A stretch of 11,199 bases of DNA from an uncultured Coprococcus sp. GTDB taxonomy: Bacteria > Bacillota > Clostridia > Lachnospirales > Lachnospiraceae. How positions within the stretch are numbered: position 1 is the first letter of the stretch; every line of letters begins with the position of its first letter. The stretch is from positions 1 to 11,199 of the forward strand of contig URJI01000087.1 in assembly GCA_900548215.1 (NCBI GenBank). The letters run 5' to 3'. A program made the position numbers and the translations under genes. A model generated the notes under the pieces. The model made no database searches and was not told the DNA's origin. It worked only from the letters and a program-made list of their open reading frames with translations. Below are positions 6,858 through 11,199 of the stretch, one piece after another.

Positions 6858-6901
6858 AATAAGAACCATATGCAATATATTTATCACATACGGTTCTTAT
6901 T
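6858..6901 (-). terminator. Terminator of the infC-rpmI-rplT operon
   Basis: A 15-bp stem, AATAAGAACCGTATG pairing with CATATGGTTCTTATT on the minus strand (6901-6887 with 6872-6858), has one G-T pair and a loop of 14 bases. It begins about 30 bases after the rplT stop. The tract after the stem on the minus strand is TTATTTTGTTT. The arms start with AATAAG and end with CTTATT, so both strands have T-containing flanks and the element might stop transcription in either direction. Confidence 0.8.
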
Positions 6902-6931
6902 CGTAAATAAATCTGTCTGATATACTATGAA

Positions 6932-7288
6932 TTATGATAACTGAGCTTTAGCAACCTCAACAAGCTTTGTAAATCCCTCTGCATCGCTGATAGCCATCTC
7001 TGAAAGCATCTTTCTGTTGATGTCAACACCTGCCAGCTTAAGACCATGCATAAGCTTGCTGTATGAGATATCATTCATTCTTGCTGCTGCATTGATACGA
7101 GCGATCCAGAGCTGTCTGAACTGTCTCTTTCTCTGCTTTCTGCCAGCGTATGAAGATGTAAGTGCTCTCATAACTGACTGCTTTGCTACTCTATACTGCT
7201 TGCTTCTTGCTCCTCTATAGCCCTTTGCAAGCTTTAATACCTTATTGTGCTTCTGCTTTGCGTTCATTCCGCCTTTAACTCTTGCCAT
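6932..7288 (-). CDS. rplT: 50S ribosomal protein L20
   Basis: The 118-aa product has the standard length and the typical basic N-terminal extension (MARVKGGMNAKQKHNKVLKL, then AKGYRGARSKQYRVAKQ), followed by the globular RNA-binding part with RQLWIARINAAAR and SKLMHGLKLAGVDINRKMLS. L20 binds 23S rRNA early in assembly of the large subunit. In Firmicutes and in Escherichia coli it also represses its own operon. AGGAGG lies upstream of the ATG. The gene is last in the operon, 22 bases after rpmI, and is followed by the terminator at 6858-6901. Confidence 0.98.
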   Translation of the reverse strand: MARVKGGMNAKQKHNKVLKLAKGYRGARSKQYRVAKQSVMRALTSSYAGRKQRKRQFRQLWIARINAAARMNDISYSKLMHGLKLAGVDINRKMLSEMAISDAEGFTKLVEVAKAQLS

Positions 7289-7310
7289 TGGTTTTCTTCC
7301 TCCTGATCTA

Positions 7311-7508
7311 TTAGATATAAGGTAAAATCTTCTTCATTACCTTCTCGTTTGTTGCATCTGTCATTGTAGCCTTTCTAAGATTTCTCTTTCTCTTAGTGGT
7401 CTTCTTTGTTAAGATATGACTCTTATAAGCTTTAGATCTCTTTAAACCGCCGTTAGCTGTTTTCTTGAAACGCTTAGCTGCTGCTCTTTTTGTCTTTAAT
7501 TTAGCCAT
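7311..7508 (-). CDS. rpmI: 50S ribosomal protein L35
   Basis: The 65-aa product is strongly basic and matches L35: MAKLKTKRAAAKRFKKT at the N-terminus, then a SHILTKKTTKRKRNLRK segment and a short hydrophobic end (KKILPYI). Usual length is 64-66 aa. AGGAGG lies upstream of the ATG. It sits between infC (39-base gap) and rplT (22-base gap), the order conserved across most bacteria, and is expected to be co-transcribed with both and controlled by L20 through the leader. Confidence 0.98.
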   Translation of the reverse strand: MAKLKTKRAAAKRFKKTANGGLKRSKAYKSHILTKKTTKRKRNLRKATMTDATNEKVMKKILPYI

Positions 7509-7547
7509 TTTACTTACTTCCTCCTTGAATTATATGTCTATAATAAT

Positions 7548-8054
7548 TTAACGCTTTTGTGTTAAAAACATTATCATGCTTCTGCCCTCGAACTTGGCCG
7601 GCTTATCTACTACTGCGATCTCTGCAAGCTTCTCTGCAAAATTGTCAAGGATTACCTTGGACTGTTCAACATGCGCAAGCTCTCGTCCCCTGAATCGGAG
7701 TGTTACCTTTACCTTATCGCCATGCTCAAGGAACTTTCTAGCCTGATTGATCTTGGTATTAAGGTCATTCGCATCGATGTTAGGTGAAAGTCTAACTTCC
7801 TTAACTTCCATAGTCTTCTGTTTCTTCTTGGCCTCTTTCTCTTTTCTGGCCTGTTCATAACGGTACTTACCATAGTCAACTATCTTACATACAGGTGGCT
7901 GTGCCTTAGGTGCTATCTTCACAAGATCAAGTCCTGCATCCTGAGCCATCTTATATGCATCTCTGGATGACATGATTCCTACAAGCTGGCCATCCTCTCC
8001 AATGAGTCGTACCTCTCTGTCTCTAATCTGTTCGTTAATCATTAAATCGCTAAT
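7548..8054 (-). CDS. infC: Translation initiation factor IF-3, ATT start
   Basis: IF-3 binds the 30S subunit and checks the start codon and initiator tRNA. The product has the N-domain (INEQIRDREVRLIGEDGQLV, then IMSSRDAYKMAQ), a basic helical linker rich in Lys/Glu (about 75-92, KYRYEQARKEKEAKKK) and the C-domain (EVRLSPNIDANDLNTKI, HGDKVKVTLRFRGRE). I place the start at ATT, 8054, because GGAGG ends 9 bases upstream; the in-frame ATG at 8042 is 21 bases from that site, too far to be used. The resulting 168 aa begin (M)SDLMINEQ, close to IF-3 proteins of related bacteria. An AUU start in infC is the known basis of IF-3 autocontrol in Escherichia coli. First gene of infC-rpmI-rplT. Confidence 0.95.
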   Translation of the reverse strand: MSDLMINEQIRDREVRLIGEDGQLVGIMSSRDAYKMAQDAGLDLVKIAPKAQPPVCKIVDYGKYRYEQARKEKEAKKKQKTMEVKEVRLSPNIDANDLNTKINQARKFLEHGDKVKVTLRFRGRELAHVEQSKVILDNFAEKLAEIAVVDKPAKFEGRSMIMFLTQKR

Positions 8055-8063
8055 GACTCTCTA

Positions 8064-8068
8064 CCTCC
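8064..8068 (-). promoter_or_regulatory. Ribosome site of infC selecting the ATT codon
   Basis: GGAGG (minus strand, 8068-8064) is followed by the nine bases TAGAGAGTC and then ATT AGC GAT TTA ATG. The spacing suits the ATT and not the ATG twelve bases on. Confidence 0.8.
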
Positions 8069-8107
8069 ACATTTTAAATTTCGTAGAAACTACTCTATTA
8101 ACGCAGG

Positions 8108-8137
8108 AAAAAGTGGATAGAACAAACTATCCACTTT
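8108..8137 (-). terminator. Attenuator-like hairpin in the infC leader
   Basis: On the minus strand AAAGTGGATAG (8137-8127) pairs perfectly with CTATCCACTTT (8120-8110) around a TTTGTT loop, and the descending arm flows into a five-T tract (8112-8108). It lies 54 bases before the infC start and inside the operon's own leader, so it would stop transcription before the genes unless an alternative fold forms. This position fits attenuation; it could also stop read-through from ppk. Confidence 0.75.
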
Positions 8138-8276
8138 CTCAATAAAAAGCATATTCAAACTCAGGGAAACCCTGTAAATTCTTCCAAGCTAAATATTAAC
8201 CCAAGTCATGTAATACCATGCTGAGGTGAGAGCGGATACTCTGCTTCTATGTTCACTGTTTCACACAGCAATGGTA
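8108..8276 (-). ncRNA. Structured infC operon leader, probable L20 autoregulatory leader
   Basis: The transcript from the promoter at 8276-8304 would have a leader of about 210 bases. Near the 5' end TACCATTGCTG (8276-8266) pairs with CAGCATGGTA (8223-8214) apart from one bulged T, closing a region with an inner AGAG/CTCT hairpin. Next comes a small CAGGG-TTT-CCCTG hairpin (8174-8162) and then the terminator-like hairpin (8137-8110). In Bacillus and other Firmicutes an L20 leader at this locus binds L20 by mimicking its 23S rRNA site and causes termination. The position and the terminator fit that family; the L20-binding fold itself was not verified. No T-box sequence is present. Confidence 0.65.
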
Positions 8277-8304
8277 GGATACCACATTGCATGCCATGTG
8301 TCAA
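8276..8304 (-). promoter_or_regulatory. Promoter of the infC-rpmI-rplT operon
   Basis: On the minus strand a perfect -35 TTGACA (8304-8299) lies 17 bases before TATCCT (8281-8276), with TG two bases before the -10 hexamer. It sits 8 bases after the ppk stop codon, with no terminator between, so ppk read-through could also enter the leader. Confidence 0.8.
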
Positions 8305-8312
8305 CAGATTTT

Positions 8313-10430
8313 TTACTTTTCTTCACTTGATTCTACAGGAATAAATACCCTGCTGTTTTCTGCACTCTTTACAGGTTCATGTCCTTCGCCTGCTTTCTTC
8401 ACAAAATACATCTGTGAATCAAGTTTTTCCTTTCCCCTGAGATCCTGCTTTGCATACGATCCGTCCGGCTGCATGATATGTGCCTTCAGCGTGTCTGCAA
8501 GCTGTATCTTTAATATATCTTTGATCTGTGATTTGAGTTTCGGATCTTCCACAGGGAATGTAATCTCAACTCTCTTGTCAAGATTTCTAGGCATCCAGTC
8601 AGCACTTCCCATATATATATCCTCAAAACCATCATTGTAAAAATAGAATATTCTTGAATGCTCAAGGTAATTGCCTACTATTGATCTGACCTTTATATTC
8701 TCTGAAAGTCCTGGAACTCCAGCCTTTATACAACATATTCCCCTGACTATCAGGTCTATCTTCACACCGGCTGCCGATGCATCGTACAGTGCATGCATGA
8801 TAACCGGATCACACAGACTGTTCATCTTGGCTACAATACGCCCCTTCTTACCCTGTCTTGCGTTCTCAGCTTCCCTGTTTATCAACATAAGGAATTTATC
8901 TTTCAGCCATATAGGTGCAACTGCCAGCTTATTCCACTTCTTCGGCTCAGAGTAACCTGACAGCATATTAAATACCGCGGTAGCATCTTCACCAATAGCA
9001 TCACTGCATGTCAGAAGTCCCATATCAGTGTAAAGTTTTGCTGTCTGATCGTTATAATTACCCGTTCCAAGATGGACATATCTTCTGATTCCATCCTCCT
9101 CGCGTCTTACAACCAACGCAATCTTTGAATGTGTCTTAAGTCCTACCAGACCATATATTACATGGCATCCCGCCTGTTCAAGTCTCTTTGCCCAGGCAAT
9201 ATTATTCTCTTCGTCAAACCTTGCTTTAAGTTCCACAAGAACTGTAACCTGCTTACCATTTTCTGCAGCCTGTTCCAGCGCTGCTATGATAGGCGAATTG
9301 CCACTGACACGATAAAGCGTCTGCTTGATTGCCAGAACATCCGGATCATTTGCCGCCTGCCTGATAAATTCAATAACAGGGGTAAATTCATAATATGGGT
9401 GAAAAAGAAGTATATCTCCTTTTTTTATCCTGTCAAATATATGGCTGTAATCTCCCATTCCAGGAACCGGCTGAGGCGCGTACTTAGGATACTTCAGATG
9501 ATCAAATCCCTCGATTCCGTTCACCTTCATGAGAAATGTCAGATCAAGAGGGCCATTTATCTTGTATACAACCTCTTCCTCAACGCCAAGGTGCTTCTTC
9601 AGCTCCTTGAGCAGCTTCTTATCCATCGCTTCATCCACCTCAAGACGGATGACCTCGCCCCACTGTCTCTGTTTCAGCTGCTTCTCAATCTCCTTCAGCA
9701 GATCGGCAGTCTCTTCCTCATCTATAGAAAAGTCCGCATTTCTCATAATTCGATAAGGATACGCACAGACGATGTCATAACTGAGAAAAAGTTTATCAAG
9801 ATTCTTCTCGATAACCTCCTCGAGCAGTATAATCTCAGTCACATCTTTTTCATCAGAAGGAAGTCTGACTATACGCGGGAGCACAGAAGGAACCTGTACA
9901 GTTGCTATATCTGTGACATCTTTCTTCTTATCATATATAAGTGCTCCTATATTGAGCGATTTGTTGCGGACAAGAGGAAATGGTCTGGACGAATCAACCG
10001 CCATCGGTGTGAGTACCGGATACACATCCTTTTCAAAATATTTGTCCACATATTTCGCCTGTTTTGGCGTAAGATCTTCGTAGTGTCTCACCAGTTTAAG
10101 TCCGTTCTGGGCAAGCTGAGGTATGAGCGATCTGTTAAGTGTCTGATACTGATTCTTCATAAATTCTTTTGTGCTGACGCGAAGGGCATCAAGCTGTTCC
10201 TGTGCCGTCATCCCGGCTATATCCTTCTTCGTATACCCGGCATGCACCATATCAACCAGAGACGCTATCCTGACCATGAAGAACTCATCAAGGTTCGATG
10301 CGGTGATACTGAGGAACTTTATCCTCTCAAACAGAGGTATGGTTTTATCCTTAGCCTCCGACAGGCATCTCTTGTCAAACTCCAGCCAGCTGAGCTCTCT
10401 GTTATAAAAAATCGGATTTTTTTCTGCCAT
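8313..10430 (-). CDS. ppk: Polyphosphate kinase 1
   Basis: Reversibly transfers the terminal phosphate of ATP to inorganic polyphosphate. The 705 aa match the family length (about 690-720). Domains in order: N-terminal helical domain (about 5-110, FYNRELSWLEFDKR and ASNLDEFFMVRIASL), head domain (about 115-320) and two phospholipase-D-like C-terminal domains. Catalytic landmarks are all present: His434 in LKTHSKIALV (equivalent of Escherichia coli His435, the phosphorylated residue), the second His591 in NYLEHSRIFYF (His592), Arg374 in LYRVSGNSP and Arg404 in LKARFDEENN (phosphate/Mg contacts), and HLGTGNYN at 453-460. The ATG at 10430 is preceded by an AAGGGGG site in the end of the ppx-like gene, three bases upstream, so translation is probably coupled. 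The enzyme should be active. Confidence 0.97.
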   Translation of the reverse strand: MAEKNPIFYNRELSWLEFDKRCLSEAKDKTIPLFERIKFLSITASNLDEFFMVRIASLVDMVHAGYTKKDIAGMTAQEQLDALRVSTKEFMKNQYQTLNRSLIPQLAQNGLKLVRHYEDLTPKQAKYVDKYFEKDVYPVLTPMAVDSSRPFPLVRNKSLNIGALIYDKKKDVTDIATVQVPSVLPRIVRLPSDEKDVTEIILLEEVIEKNLDKLFLSYDIVCAYPYRIMRNADFSIDEEETADLLKEIEKQLKQRQWGEVIRLEVDEAMDKKLLKELKKHLGVEEEVVYKINGPLDLTFLMKVNGIEGFDHLKYPKYAPQPVPGMGDYSHIFDRIKKGDILLFHPYYEFTPVIEFIRQAANDPDVLAIKQTLYRVSGNSPIIAALEQAAENGKQVTVLVELKARFDEENNIAWAKRLEQAGCHVIYGLVGLKTHSKIALVVRREEDGIRRYVHLGTGNYNDQTAKLYTDMGLLTCSDAIGEDATAVFNMLSGYSEPKKWNKLAVAPIWLKDKFLMLINREAENARQGKKGRIVAKMNSLCDPVIMHALYDASAAGVKIDLIVRGICCIKAGVPGLSENIKVRSIVGNYLEHSRIFYFYNDGFEDIYMGSADWMPRNLDKRVEITFPVEDPKLKSQIKDILKIQLADTLKAHIMQPDGSYAKQDLRGKEKLDSQMYFVKKAGEGHEPVKSAENSRVFIPVESSEEK

Positions 10431-10433
10431 ATA

Positions 10434-11199
10434 TTACAACCCCCTTTTCTGTTTTAATACAGGTTTTACTCCAAATACTTTTCTAAACAGTTCCGTCTTG
10501 GTCTTGAATACTCCTGTTTCAAGCGTTATATCGTTTAATGTATCAACCGTCATAGTCAGGACATTATCCTTGAATGTAAACTTCATATCACTTATTTTCT
10601 GCCTGTGGCTCTTGTCCAGCACATCAGCAAGCCTGAGTATGGATGTAAGCTTTGCCACCTTCATATAATCTGCCGTCATCAGGGAGACCTGGGCTTTTGT
10701 CTGGGATGGGAGGTAATAGTGATTGTATCTGACTATATTCGCTATCTCTTCTCTCTCCTTGTGGGACAGACCAAGTATCTCGGTCGACATTATAATATAA
10801 TAAGAGATCTTTGTTCCCTCATTCATATTTACAAATTTGCCACAGCTGTGAAGCATGGACGCGATCTGAAGCTGCAGTCTCTCACGCTTGCCAAGTCCAT
10901 GCGAACTTTTGAATGCATCAAATATATCAAGTGCATTCTGAGTCACGTTCTGAGTATGTTTTCTATTCACTTTGTATTTCTTTGCAATACTGTTCGCTGA
11001 GGCAATTATATCCTCATCAAAATCCTTGTTGATCAGCAGCGTTCCCTTCTTATCCATATAATCAGCCACTATTCCATCACAGAATGTGACATCTGGAGTA
11101 AGTATATCCTCAGCCCTTGAGTTATCAAGGAAAGACTGATATATGATTGCCATAGGAAGCATGAGAGTTGCCCGTTCGTAAGGAATTCCATATTTTTCA
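10434..11199 (-). CDS. Ppx/GppA-family phosphatase, C-terminal part (5' end outside window)
   Basis: The frame is open to the right edge, with 254 residues visible; the first ATG at 11162 is internal because EKYGIPYERATL precedes it. The beginning (ERATLMLPMAIIYQSFL and TPDVTFCDGIVADYM) matches the end of the actin-like phosphatase domain of Ppx/GppA enzymes, which hydrolyse polyphosphate or pppGpp. The remainder is the HD-like C-terminal domain: HTQNVTQNALDIFDAF (about 81-96), ASMLHSCGKFVN (about 113-124) and IVRYNHYYLP. The second residue of the usual His-Asp pair is Ser (HS at about 117-118), so metal-dependent catalysis by this domain is unlikely, as in other Ppx proteins. It precedes ppk by 3 bases, which supports a role as exopolyphosphatase, but GppA-like activity cannot be excluded. 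The nucleotide-binding N-terminus lies outside. Confidence 0.88.
   Translation of the reverse strand, partial: EKYGIPYERATLMLPMAIIYQSFLDNSRAEDILTPDVTFCDGIVADYMDKKGTLLINKDFDEDIIASANSIAKKYKVNRKHTQNVTQNALDIFDAFKSSHGLGKRERLQLQIASMLHSCGKFVNMNEGTKISYYIIMSTEILGLSHKEREEIANIVRYNHYYLPSQTKAQVSLMTADYMKVAKLTSILRLADVLDKSHRQKISDMKFTFKDNVLTMTVDTLNDITLETGVFKTKTELFRKVFGVKPVLKQKRGL

Noticed and set aside
8108..8276. T-box riboswitch in the infC leader
   Set aside because: No sequence resembling the T-box core (GGGTGGNACCGCG) is present. The downstream gene is an initiation factor followed by ribosomal proteins, which fits an L20 leader better.
9129..10457. A 442-codon open frame on the plus strand
   Set aside because: It lies entirely antisense to ppk and the end of the ppx-like gene, both of which are highly conserved. 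It has no ribosome site and an odd composition rich in Ile, Cys and Arg. It is a shadow of the real coding strand.

Overview
The window looks like chromosomal DNA from a low-to-moderate GC Gram-positive anaerobe of the class Clostridia, most likely a Lachnospiraceae relative. The evidence is strong AGGAGG ribosome sites, lipoprotein signals without any sign of an outer-membrane partner, the infC-rpmI-rplT order with a leader attenuator, and tRNA genes that do not encode CCA. This is inference; no 16S or other marker is present. Every gene I can support lies on the minus strand, so transcription runs from high to low coordinates.

From right to left: (1) 11199-10434, the 3' part of a Ppx/GppA phosphatase gene, followed after 3 bases by ppk (10430-8313, polyphosphate kinase 1). 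These make a polyphosphate synthesis/degradation pair. (2) 8304-6858, a translation operon with a near-consensus promoter just behind ppk, a structured leader ending in an attenuator-like hairpin (probably an L20-type leader), infC starting at a rare ATT codon, rpmI, rplT and a long-stem terminator. (3) 6850-6315, a GC-rich compound palindrome of unknown nature and a small orphan gene of 101 codons with its own promoter and ribosome site. (4) 6242-5869, a strong promoter, two identical tRNA-Leu(AAG) genes 172 bases apart, and a terminator. (5) 5826-1, a promoter followed by three tightly linked genes: a lipoprotein membrane-fusion adaptor (343 aa), a second lipoprotein that contains two adaptor modules in one chain (827 aa), and an FtsX/MacB-type permease that runs off the left edge. 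The first two genes overlap by four bases (TTGA) and the next pair is 15 bases apart.

The left operon is the most unusual part: three adaptor modules on two lipoproteins beside one large two-core FtsX permease, in a cell that probably has one membrane. No ATPase is visible; if the system is a MacB-like transporter, its ATPase gene should lie beyond the left edge. Its substrate cannot be read from the sequence. The other points worth a second look are the compound palindrome at 6765-6850, the tandem tRNA-Leu(AAG) genes, and the infC leader and ATT start, which probably reflect known autoregulatory mechanisms.
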